A stretch of 64,000 bases of DNA from contig NZ_BOLN01000009.1 in NCBI RefSeq assembly GCF_016861655.1, positions 62,001 to 126,000 on the forward strand, in the 5' to 3' direction. The number at the start of each line of letters is the position of its first letter. The first letter of the stretch is position 1. Shown in pieces: positions 57,976 to 64,000 of the stretch. Both the position numbers and the translations under genes were made by a program. Source of the stretch: Levilactobacillus lanxiensis. Its GTDB lineage: Bacteria; Bacillota; Bacilli; Lactobacillales; Lactobacillaceae. The notes beneath the pieces were generated by a model, which saw only the letters and a program-made list of their open reading frames with translations, searched no databases and was not told the origin of the DNA.

Positions 57976-58881
57976 TTATTTGCCAGCCTTGTCCATGGCG
58001 TGGCCACCAAAACCGTTACGTAAAGCTGAAACAACTTTACCAGTGAAGGTGTCATCTTGCATAGAACGGTAACGCATCATTAATGACAAAGCGATAACTG
58101 GCGTAGGTACATGGCTGTCCAAACCTTCTTGAACAGTCCATTGGCCTTCACCAGAAGCATGCATGCGGCCGGCGATGTTCTTAAGTTCAGGATCCTTGGC
58201 AAATTGTTCTTCAGCCAATTCCATGAGCCAGCCCCGGATAACAGAACCATGGCTCCAAACCTTAGCAACGGCTTCGTTGTCGTAGTCGAACTTGGAAGCT
58301 TCGAGAACTTCGAAACCTTCAGCGATGGCTTGCATTTGGCCGTATTCGATACCATTGTGGACCATCTTCAAGTAGTGACCTGAAGCAGCTGGGCCGGTGT
58401 AAAGGTAACCGTCTTTTTCAGCGATGTCGTCGTATAATGGACGGATCGTTTCGAAAGCAGCCTTGTTGTCCCCACCGATCATGAAGTTACCGTGTGAACG
58501 TGCGCCTTCCATACCACCTGAAGTCCCACAGTCAAAGAAGTCAATGCCTTTGGCCTTCAAGAGTTCGTTGTGACGAAGAGAATCCTTGTAGTAAGAGTTC
58601 CCACCATCAATCAAGATGTCGCCCTTGTTGAGCAACGTGCTTAATGATTCAATCGTGGAGTCGGTTGGCTTGCCGGCTGGAACCATAACCCAAACAATCT
58701 TAGGTGAAGGTAACTTGGAAACCATGTCTTCTAAGCTGTCGGCGCCTTCAGCACCTGCAGCAACTGCCTTGTCGACAAAATCCTTGTTTAAATCAAAACC
58801 AACGATTTCGTGGTTGTGATCCATAGCGTTTTCTGCGAGGCTAAGACCCATTTTACCTAAACCAATTAATCCGAGTTTCAT
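57976..58881 (-). CDS. gnd: 6-phosphogluconate dehydrogenase (short, GntZ type)
   Basis: Oxidatively decarboxylates 6-phosphogluconate to ribulose 5-phosphate. At 301 residues it is the short form, not the 470-residue NADP enzyme. The dinucleotide motif is GLIGLGKMGLSLAEN and the second strand ends in GFDLNKD; an acid there favours NAD over NADP (inferred). DCGTSGGMEGARSHGNFMIG is the substrate loop. It leads the minus-strand gluconate operon, from a strong promoter overlapped by an operator. Confidence 0.93.
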   Translation of the reverse strand: MKLGLIGLGKMGLSLAENAMDHNHEIVGFDLNKDFVDKAVAAGAEGADSLEDMVSKLPSPKIVWVMVPAGKPTDSTIESLSTLLNKGDILIDGGNSYYKDSLRHNELLKAKGIDFFDCGTSGGMEGARSHGNFMIGGDNKAAFETIRPLYDDIAEKDGYLYTGPAASGHYLKMVHNGIEYGQMQAIAEGFEVLEASKFDYDNEAVAKVWSHGSVIRGWLMELAEEQFAKDPELKNIAGRMHASGEGQWTVQEGLDSHVPTPVIALSLMMRYRSMQDDTFTGKVVSALRNGFGGHAMDKAGK

Positions 58882-58925
58882 GAAATAATCTCCTTTGCAT
58901 GATGCGAAATTTTTCTGACAACGCT

Positions 58926-58954
58926 ATTATATGTAAAAAAGTTTCACATTTCAA
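58926..58954 (-). promoter_or_regulatory. Promoter of gnd-gntK-gntP
   Basis: On the minus strand TTGAAA (58954-58949) and TATAAT (58931-58926) are 17 bases apart. The spacer is filled by an operator-like repeat. Confidence 0.75.
58932..58948. promoter_or_regulatory. Operator 1, probably for the RpiR regulator
   Basis: TGTGAAACTTTTTTACA (minus strand) is an imperfect palindrome with arms TGTGAA/TTTACA. It lies exactly between -35 and -10 of the gnd promoter, where a bound protein would block polymerase. Confidence 0.6.
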
Positions 58955-58963
58955 GGCTTTTGA

Positions 58964-58978
58964 TGTAAAATGTTTACA
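58964..58978. promoter_or_regulatory. Operator 2, probably for the RpiR regulator
   Basis: TGTAAA-ATG-TTTACA is a perfect 15-base palindrome with the same arms, upstream of the gnd -35. Confidence 0.6.
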
Positions 58979-59059
58979 AAAAGTGAAATAAGTTATCGCC
59001 ACGCGGCGGATTTTAAAATGGTAATCGCTTTACACCGCGGGATTTCGGCGATTCGCGAC

Positions 59060-59076
59060 AGTGAAACTTTTTTACC
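59060..59076. promoter_or_regulatory. Operator 3, on the regulator side
   Basis: AGTGAAACTTTTTTACC agrees with operator 1 at 15 of 17 positions and lies on the side of the divergent regulator gene, suggesting autoregulation. Confidence 0.55.
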
Positions 59077-59331
59077 AAAAAAATTTTGTGATTCGCAAAA
59101 TTGCCTAAAAAGTTCAACGTCGCTGTCAGCATACCGGGATGAGACACGGATTGGCAACCGGCAGGGGATGGCGGTTCTTTGTTGGGTGACTGACCTTACT
59201 TGTCGGCACAAGTCAACGGGTCAATCGTCTGGGCACTGGATACCTAAGTGGGTAACCGGCTTATAGATTAGACCGTCTATTAATAGATAAAACAAGTTTT
59301 AAAATAAGGGTATCGAAGAAAGGGGTCGGCG

Positions 59332-60192
59332 ATCATCGCGCGCTCAACCATTGGTAAGATTCGGGGAATGTACGATCAACTATCTCCAACGGAAAAGAAG
59401 GTTGCGACACTGGCATTGGACAACGCTAGTGTTGTGAGTGAGATGACCATCAAGGAGTTGGCCAGTGCCACCGGGGTTTCCACGGCCACCATCTCACGAT
59501 TTGTGAAACGCATGGACTATGCCAACTACCGGGAGTTCACCATGGCTTTGGCCCATTTGGCTATTGAAGACACGCCCCAGATTAGTTCCTTTCCAGAACT
59601 GGGCGAGGGGGATTCCCTGTCGACCATTGCGAATAAAACCTTCCACTACACGATTCACTCATTAGAAGCCACGAACGAGGCACTGAGTGAACACGAGCTG
59701 GCCCGGGCGGTGCTCAAATTGATCCATGCCAAGTCGGTCACGTTCTTTGGCCTCGGCGGGTCCTCAATCGCCGCATTAGATGGTTTTCACAAATTTTTGC
59801 GGACCTCACTGAACGTGGCGTACTATCCGGATTACGATATTCAGCTGATGCAGGCCGCTAAGCTGGGGAAAGATGACGTGGCCATCATCATCTCCCATTC
59901 TGGTCGGAATCATGAGACGTTGAAAATTGCTGAAGAGCTAGAGCGTAATGACGTCACGATGATTGCCATCACCAGTTATAGTGGGTCACCCTTGGCGCAA
60001 GCCGCGGACGTTTCCTTCCTATCATTGACGGATGAAGTGAATTACCGCTCGGAGGGGATGTACTCGTTACTTTCCCAGTTGGCCATTCTCGATAGCCTGT
60101 TTATGATGACCGTGTTGCGAATCTCTTCACGAACCGATCAAACACTGACCAAGGTCCGCGATGTCATCGAACAGACCCGGCATGAAGATTAA
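59332..60192 (+). CDS. MurR/RpiR-family transcriptional regulator of gluconate genes
   Basis: A regulator with an N-terminal RpiR helix-turn-helix (SEMTIKELASATGVSTATIS and FVKRMDYANYREF) and a C-terminal SIS sugar-phosphate domain (SVTFFGLGGSSIAALDGFHK, IIISHSGRNHETLKIAEELE). The first ATG is 59368. Homologues normally have about a dozen more residues, and the frame upstream encodes IIARSTIGKIRG, which fits. No ATG, GTG or TTG lies there, but AAAGGGG at 59319-59325 points to ATC 59332 or 59335. The effector is probably 6-phosphogluconate, inferred from context. Confidence 0.85.
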   Translation: MIARSTIGKIRGMYDQLSPTEKKVATLALDNASVVSEMTIKELASATGVSTATISRFVKRMDYANYREFTMALAHLAIEDTPQISSFPELGEGDSLSTIANKTFHYTIHSLEATNEALSEHELARAVLKLIHAKSVTFFGLGGSSIAALDGFHKFLRTSLNVAYYPDYDIQLMQAAKLGKDDVAIIISHSGRNHETLKIAEELERNDVTMIAITSYSGSPLAQAADVSFLSLTDEVNYRSEGMYSLLSQLAILDSLFMMTVLRISSRTDQTLTKVRDVIEQTRHED

Positions 60193-60204
60193 TTAGCTAA
60201 ATGC

Positions 60205-60235
60205 AAAGGGGCCGGGAGATTTTCCCGGCCCCTTT
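60205..60235 (+). terminator. Terminator after the RpiR regulator gene
   Basis: AAAGGGGCCGGG pairs perfectly with CCCGGCCCCTTT around AGATTTT, giving an unusually stable stem, though the T-run is short. Confidence 0.8.
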
Positions 60236-60267
60236 GACGTCCACCAATCAACTAAAAGTGAAGAAGC

Positions 60268-60480
60268 CAATTGGTCTTTGTCCGTGCCTTACCGGGCGGC
60301 GAAAATAAACCGGAACGCTGTGGGCGGACGCCTGAAGCCGAAGAGCGGTCTTCAGACTCGCTTTGAGCCTCGAAATGCGAGTCTCAGAGTCGCCAATTAT
60401 CTAAACGGTCGGAATCAACCGTTAAGATAATTCCCACGGCTGAGTTTATTTTCGCCGCCCTCACGGCTGACAATCGGTTG
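60268..60480 (-). repeat. Structured intergenic repeat (SIR), copy 11
   Basis: A 213-base copy on the minus strand. The outer stem GGGCGGCGAAAATAAAC pairs with GTTTATTTTCGCCGCCC over 17 bases. Inner arms include CTGAAG/CTTCAG, CTTTGAG with CTCAGAG, and AATTATCT with AGATAATT. CCGGAACGCTGTGGGCG is shared with copies 4, 5 and 12. Forms an inverted pair with copy 12. Confidence 0.87.
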
Positions 60481-60522
60481 ACTTGCTCACAGTCAGTTGA
60501 CTAGCGACTATTGGGATGGTTA

Positions 60523-60774
60523 CGCGGCGTGACGCTGGGTTAAAAGACAGTGTTAGCCGCAGGGGGCGTGAGAATGGGCTTAGCCGTGGGAATGTTCTTA
60601 GCGACGGTCTGTGCCGGTTAGAACATTGATATCTTTGAGACACCTGGGTGGCTCAAAGTAAGCGCGGAGACCGCTCTTTGGCTCCGGGCGTTCGCCCACA
60701 GCGTTCCGGTCCCATTCTCACACCCCCGGAGGCGCCAACAACGACCAAATTAAAACCAGTGACATCACGCCGCG
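60523..60774 (+). repeat. Structured intergenic repeat (SIR), copy 12
   Basis: A 252-base copy with ends CGCGGCGTGA and TCACGCCGCG. The outer stem GCGTGAGAATGGG/CCCATTCTCAC matches copy 4 in core sequence. The inner hairpins AATGTTCTTA/TTAGAACATT, CTTTGAG/CTCAAAG and GGAGACC/GGCTCC also follow copy 4 closely, in inverted orientation. The right end GGCGCCAACAACGAC is shared with copy 5. Confidence 0.87.
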
Positions 60775-60796
60775 GGTTAGGTTCTGGCGGCCGGCA

Positions 60797-60805
60797 TGGT
60801 ATAAT
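60797..60805 (+). promoter_or_regulatory. Extended -10 promoter of the GH25-like gene
   Basis: TGGTATAAT at 60797-60805 is a consensus extended -10 element just beyond repeat copy 12. Confidence 0.6.
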
Positions 60806-60876
60806 AAAAGTTAAATTTAGTGGCTACTAGCGCCAGGCAGATGGTGCGACGGCTAAAGGAGAAACGGTGACTGACG

Positions 60877-61632
60877 GTGAAACGAACTGAGTACAAACCA
60901 ATTTATGAAAATACGTACCGCCGTCGGCATCATCGGCGTTGGTGGTGGGGTCTCGGCCTCCTGCTGGCGGTGGTCATCGCCGTTGTCGGTTGGAGTCAGT
61001 GGCAGGCCCACCAGAAGCAGCAGCTGGAGAACTACCCAGTACGGGGGATGACGATTAACCAGGACAGTGGCTACCTGGATTTCCAACAGCTTTCCAAGCA
61101 TACCGACTTCGTTTACCTGCAGGCGACATCCGGTGCGACCTATACCGATGACGATTTCAGTGATAACTATTCGCGGTCCCAGGGGGCAGACCTCAAGGTG
61201 GGGGTTGCGCACACGTTCAGCTTTACCAGCTCGGCCGCTCGCCAGTACCGGCATTTCCACGAAACGGTCGGTCAGGATACCGGGACCTTACCAATTATGG
61301 TGGCGGTCAGTTATTACGGTAAATATAATAGTAGTAATACGGACATGGCGGCTCAGGGGCAGAAGCTCAAAACGCTGGTCAGTCGCCTGAAATGGTACCA
61401 TCAAGGGGTCATTATTTTCGCCAATAAACAGGTGTTGACCCAATTTGTTCGTCCGGTCTTACCCAGTGAGGACTATTGGATTGCCGGGGGCAAGTTAGCG
61501 GGGCACGATTCGCAGGTCAAATTGATCGAATATGATGCGGATGGCAGTGTGACCCAGAACGGTCAGGACCAGCCCGTGGCGCGGTCTGTGTTCAACGGAA
61601 ATCGACGGGTGTGGGCGAAGTACGCCCCTTAA
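60877..61632 (+). CDS. Membrane-anchored GH25-like protein, probably inactive
   Basis: A 251-residue protein with a basic N-terminus (RRRHHRR) and one membrane helix (about 24-42), followed by a GH25 (lysozyme) fold. GYLDFQQLSKHTDFVYLQAT and DLKVGVAHTFSFTSSAARQY align with the family. The catalytic acids are missing: the usual GIDVS is GMTIN, and the strand normally ending DxE reads PIMVAVSYYG. It may bind the wall without cutting it. GTG 60877 is 15 bases from AAAGGAG; CTG 60871 is better spaced, so the start is uncertain. Confidence 0.75.
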   Translation: MKRTEYKPIYENTYRRRHHRRWWWGLGLLLAVVIAVVGWSQWQAHQKQQLENYPVRGMTINQDSGYLDFQQLSKHTDFVYLQATSGATYTDDDFSDNYSRSQGADLKVGVAHTFSFTSSAARQYRHFHETVGQDTGTLPIMVAVSYYGKYNSSNTDMAAQGQKLKTLVSRLKWYHQGVIIFANKQVLTQFVRPVLPSEDYWIAGGKLAGHDSQVKLIEYDADGSVTQNGQDQPVARSVFNGNRRVWAKYAP

Positions 61633-61647
61633 ATTTAGAGAAATTAA

Positions 61648-61678
61648 AAGGACCTGGGGTCAAGTATCCCAGGTCCTT
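61648..61678. terminator. Bidirectional terminator after the GH25-like gene
   Basis: AAGGACCTGGG pairs perfectly with CCCAGGTCCTT around GTCAAGTAT. It separates convergent genes. Confidence 0.88.
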
Positions 61679-61686
61679 AGTTATGA

Positions 61687-62064
61687 TTAGGCGTCATCTT
61701 TGGTTGGCGAAATAGGTTTCATCATGTAGGTACAATCATCTGCTTCATCAAAAAACGAAATTGGTTGGCGTTCGTTGGCGTGAATGGTTAAGTGATAACC
61801 GAATTTATCCTGGAACGTCAATTGCTGTTCATTGAGGTCCTGAACCCGGACTTGAAGCTGGTGATCATCAATCTGCACGTCAAGATTAGGACTAATTTCG
61901 AGCCGGTGGCGACGCTGGTTGTGGGGGTCAATGAACTGCCACGTGCCAACGTAAAAGAGTGGCGATGTGCTTGGTTGTGGGTCTTTCTTCTTGCGCAACG
62001 AAAAGCCGCCAGTCAATCCGGCAACCAGTGAAATTCCAAATAAGGCAATGTCTCGACCTTTCAC
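61687..62064 (-). CDS. DUF4828-type membrane-associated protein
   Basis: A 125-residue protein with an N-terminal hydrophobic stretch (about residues 6-22), then a small beta-rich domain (LFYVGTWQFIDPHNQRRHRL and the end ADDCTYMMKPIS). It resembles the DUF4828 family of lactic acid bacteria, recalled from memory. No function is known. The start is GTG 62064 behind GGGAGGG. It is a single gene, convergent with the GH25-like gene. Confidence 0.75.
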   Translation of the reverse strand: MKGRDIALFGISLVAGLTGGFSLRKKKDPQPSTSPLFYVGTWQFIDPHNQRRHRLEISPNLDVQIDDHQLQVRVQDLNEQQLTFQDKFGYHLTIHANERQPISFFDEADDCTYMMKPISPTKDDA

Positions 62065-62486
62065 CGGTAATCCCTCCCTTGAATTTAAGTTTCTTTCTAC
62101 AATATAACATTTTTGGGCAGGAAACCTGTACTATTTCCCTCAGATTTTAGAAAATTAATCCGAAAGCTATCGCCGGACCACCGGGACTGTTAAAATGGGA
62201 TTAGCGCTTAACTGGGCAGAGCAAATACGAGCGGCATGCTCAGTATTCACCGAGTGCTGGTCACGGGCTTTCACGCACTGGCATGGTAAACTTGAAGGTA
62301 AGCGTGTTTTGTGGTGATTGGACAGGTGTCATCATGACTATTGATTGAGAATCGGCTGATGTCATTTGAAAGAAAAGTTCAGAATGATGTTTGTTCTCGA
62401 ATCGTGGCCAGTTACAAACAAAATGAAGAAATACTTGGCACGATACCTGTGTTTCAATTACAGAAATGGTATAGTCAGGCATCAGT
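62065..62486. other. Intergenic region, no clear gene
   Basis: About 420 bases between the DUF4828 gene and repeat copy 13. It is A/T-rich. Frames of 67-82 codons occur on both strands but lack ribosome binding sites and run into the repeat. I see no promoter or terminator that I trust. Confidence 0.4.
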
Positions 62487-62681
62487 GTTAGTGACCAGAG
62501 GCGGGCCAAACCGGCCAGCTGTGTCGATGGTCTTAGCTGAGTGATTTTCTCAGGTTAGACCATGGGCCGACCTTTGAGACCGTTCCTCAGGCTCAAAGTC
62601 GAGGTGGAAGCCTGCTCCATAGGCTGGAACCGGGTCCCATAGCAGGCCGGTTTGAGCCCGCCGCCGGGAACGAAAAGCTAA
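62487..62681 (+). repeat. Structured intergenic repeat (SIR), copy 13, core only
   Basis: The long-subtype interior without a visible outer stem. The entry motif GTGACCAGAGG is at 62491-62501. The base stem is the best of the family: GGCGGGC-CAAACCGGCC (62500-62516) with GGCCGGTTTG-GCCCGCC (62645-62662). GGTCTTAGCTGAG-like arms, CTTTGAG/CTCAAAG and the exit GGGAACGAAAA follow. The terminal inverted repeats seem to have been lost. Confidence 0.8.
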
Positions 62682-62732
62682 TCACAATTTAACAAAAATC
62701 AAAATAATTCAAACAATTTTGGAGGGATTCGC

Positions 62733-63737
62733 ATGATTCGTATGGGGACGGTAGGGACCAATTGGATTACGCAACAATTCGTAGAGGCGTTGGCGCTGAG
62801 CGGCCGGTATGAACTGGCTGGGGTTTATTCCCGGCACCAAGACACCGCCGATGCGTTCGCAGCCAAGAACCAGGCGCAGACCAGTTACACGGATTACGAG
62901 GAAATGCTGACGCAGGCCGATTTGGATGCCGTCTACATTGCCTCACCCAACAGTCTGCATTTTGATCAGGCCATGGCCGCGATTGCCCATGATATTTCAA
63001 TCGTCGTGGAAAAGCCAGCCTTCAGTAATCGCCAGGAAATGGTGGCGGTACAAGCGGCTTTGGCCCAACATCCCGACGTGAAATTCTTTGAGGCGGCCCG
63101 GCACGTGCACACGCCTAATTTCCAGGCGTTGTCGAAGGCCTTACTAGGTTTGCCCACGATCCAAGGGGCGGCGTTGACCTACATGAAATATTCGTCACGT
63201 TACGACCTGGTGTTGGTCGGTGACGTGCCCAACGTGTTCAGCCGGCAATTTTCTGCCGGTGCGCTGCAGGACTTGGGTGTTTATCCCATTTATCTTGCCG
63301 TGGCGCTCTTCGGTCAGCCGGAGCACGTCCAATATTACCCAACGTTGATTGCGACCGGGGCCGATGGCAAGGGGCTGGCTGTCCTGCGCTATGTCGGCTT
63401 TGACATCACCGTTTCGTTTGGGAAGACCAGTAATTCCTACGCGCCATCCGAAATTTATGGCTTGAAAGAAACGGTCTCACTGGACAGTGCGGGTGAGCTG
63501 ACGCACGTGTCCGAGCGCGATGCAGCGGGGAACGTGACGGACCTCAGCCAACCAGCTTTGGCCAACCCCATGCTGCCAGAAGTGACTGATTTTGCCCGGG
63601 TGCTCGATGCCCCAGCTGACCCCCAGAACCAAGCGGATTATCGTCGCTGGTTACAGTGGAGCACGACCGTGAACCAGGTGCTTTACAGCTTACGGGTCAG
63701 CGCCAACCTGCGTTTCCCAGCTGATGAGAACGACTAG
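62733..63737 (+). CDS. Gfo/Idh/MocA-family oxidoreductase
   Basis: NAD(P)-dependent sugar or polyol oxidoreductase, 334 residues. The dinucleotide site is MGTVGTNWITQQF. The conserved strand VYIASPNSLHF and the catalytic lysine motif VVEKPAFSN (about residues 90-98) follow, and GALQDLGVYPIYLAVALFG is typical of the C-terminal domain. The substrate cannot be predicted. GGAGGG lies 8 bases before the ATG. A DEAD-box helicase gene follows 12 bases later, so the two may be co-transcribed. Confidence 0.9.
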   Translation: MIRMGTVGTNWITQQFVEALALSGRYELAGVYSRHQDTADAFAAKNQAQTSYTDYEEMLTQADLDAVYIASPNSLHFDQAMAAIAHDISIVVEKPAFSNRQEMVAVQAALAQHPDVKFFEAARHVHTPNFQALSKALLGLPTIQGAALTYMKYSSRYDLVLVGDVPNVFSRQFSAGALQDLGVYPIYLAVALFGQPEHVQYYPTLIATGADGKGLAVLRYVGFDITVSFGKTSNSYAPSEIYGLKETVSLDSAGELTHVSERDAAGNVTDLSQPALANPMLPEVTDFARVLDAPADPQNQADYRRWLQWSTTVNQVLYSLRVSANLRFPADEND

Positions 63738-63749
63738 AAAGGAAACAGC

Positions 63750-64000
63750 ATGTTAAAACAATTTGAACAACATTTTAAAGATTTAGGATACGAGGCACCA
63801 ACCGCGATTCAAACGGCCGTTTATGACAAAATGGTCGGGGACCAAAACGTTTTGGGATTAGCACCCACGGGGTCCGGTAAGACGGTCGCCTTCACGTTGC
63901 CCGCACTGGCGAACCTGTTGCCAGGGGATGGGATTCAACTGATTGTCCTGGAACCCTCCCAAGAGTTGGCCATTCAGACCAGCCGGGTCATGCGTGACTG
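63750..64000 (+). CDS. DEAD-box RNA helicase (3' truncated by window end)
   Basis: The first 83 residues are visible, starting MLKQFEQHFKDLGYEAPTAI at ATG 63750 behind AAAGGAAA. The Q motif (GYEAPTAIQ), motif I (APTGSGKT) and motif Ia-like EPSQELAIQ fit an ATP-dependent RNA helicase. The rest lies outside the window, so the subfamily cannot be fixed. The Ia motif has EPSQEL, where PTREL is usual, as in shorter helicases of the CshC/YfmL type. Confidence 0.85.
   Translation, partial: MLKQFEQHFKDLGYEAPTAIQTAVYDKMVGDQNVLGLAPTGSGKTVAFTLPALANLLPGDGIQLIVLEPSQELAIQTSRVMRD

Noticed and set aside
58970-59266. A 98-codon plus-strand frame between gnd and the RpiR gene
   Set aside because: It covers the operators and has no ribosome binding site; the sequence is low in coding character.
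62341-62544. A 67-codon frame before repeat copy 13
   Set aside because: It starts without a ribosome binding site and ends inside the repeat.

Overview
The window looks like the chromosome of a low-to-mid GC Firmicute of the Lactobacillaceae, most like Levilactobacillus (the L. brevis group). This rests on the gene order rpsK-rpoA-rplQ-ecfA1-ecfA2-ecfT-truA-rplM-rpsI, an Asn T-box in front of asnA, a CamS lipoprotein, RpiR-linked gluconate genes, and a bd oxidase without a visible menaquinone operon. The species cannot be fixed from the sequence alone. I see no tRNA, rRNA, CRISPR array, prophage or intact insertion sequence.

Layout. 1-6.4 kb: end of the ribosomal protein/RNA polymerase alpha cluster, the ECF transporter energy module, truA and the L13-S9 operon with its leader. 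6.6-9.3 kb: a small secreted protein and the KtrBA potassium system. 9.4-10.7 kb: asnA with its T-box. 11-17.6 kb: an overlapping pair of unknown genes, an amino acid permease, a lipoate ligase, an LCP cell-wall protein, a lone dTDP-glucose dehydratase and a 2-hydroxyacid dehydrogenase. 17.9-27.4 kb: respiration genes (cydAB, cydDC, a polyprenyl diphosphate synthase, menA). 27.4-29.3 kb: xpt and a diverged PurK paralogue. 30-41.4 kb: housekeeping genes (pcrA, ligA, camS, gatCAB, dgkB, rlmD). 41.7-44.7 kb: nudC, two divergent XRE regulators and a secreted Thr-rich protein. 45-50.4 kb: the deoxynucleoside catabolic set deoC-deoB-deoD-deoR-pdp with a cre site and a DeoR-like operator. 51.3-54.2 kb: a glutamate-cysteine ligase and an exchanger-type permease. 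54.8-60.2 kb: a gluconate regulon (gnd-gntK-gntP) divergent from an RpiR regulator, with three copies of one operator. 60.9-64 kb: a GH25-like protein lacking its catalytic acids, a DUF4828-type protein, a Gfo/Idh oxidoreductase and the start of a DEAD-box helicase.

The most unusual content is not a gene. Thirteen intergenic copies of a structured repeat of about 210-300 bp (called SIR here as a label of convenience) lie between 20.4 and 62.7 kb. Each full copy is a large imperfect palindrome. It has divergent terminal inverted repeats, an outer stem with a GTGAAAAT/ATTTTCAC-like core, and three or four inner hairpins in fixed order. The arms differ between copies but stay complementary, which is the pattern expected of selection on a folded RNA or DNA. 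Three pairs and one triplet always sit in the same inverted arrangement between co-directional genes, after the upstream gene's terminator and before the downstream gene's promoter. One copy has lost nearly its whole interior but keeps the base stem, and two others are partial. I recognise no described family that matches.

Secondary points of interest are the PurK paralogue that has lost its metal-ligand signature, the RpiR regulator that seems to need an ATC or ATT start, the catalytically emptied GH25 protein, and a 44-codon gene overlapping an unknown basic protein.
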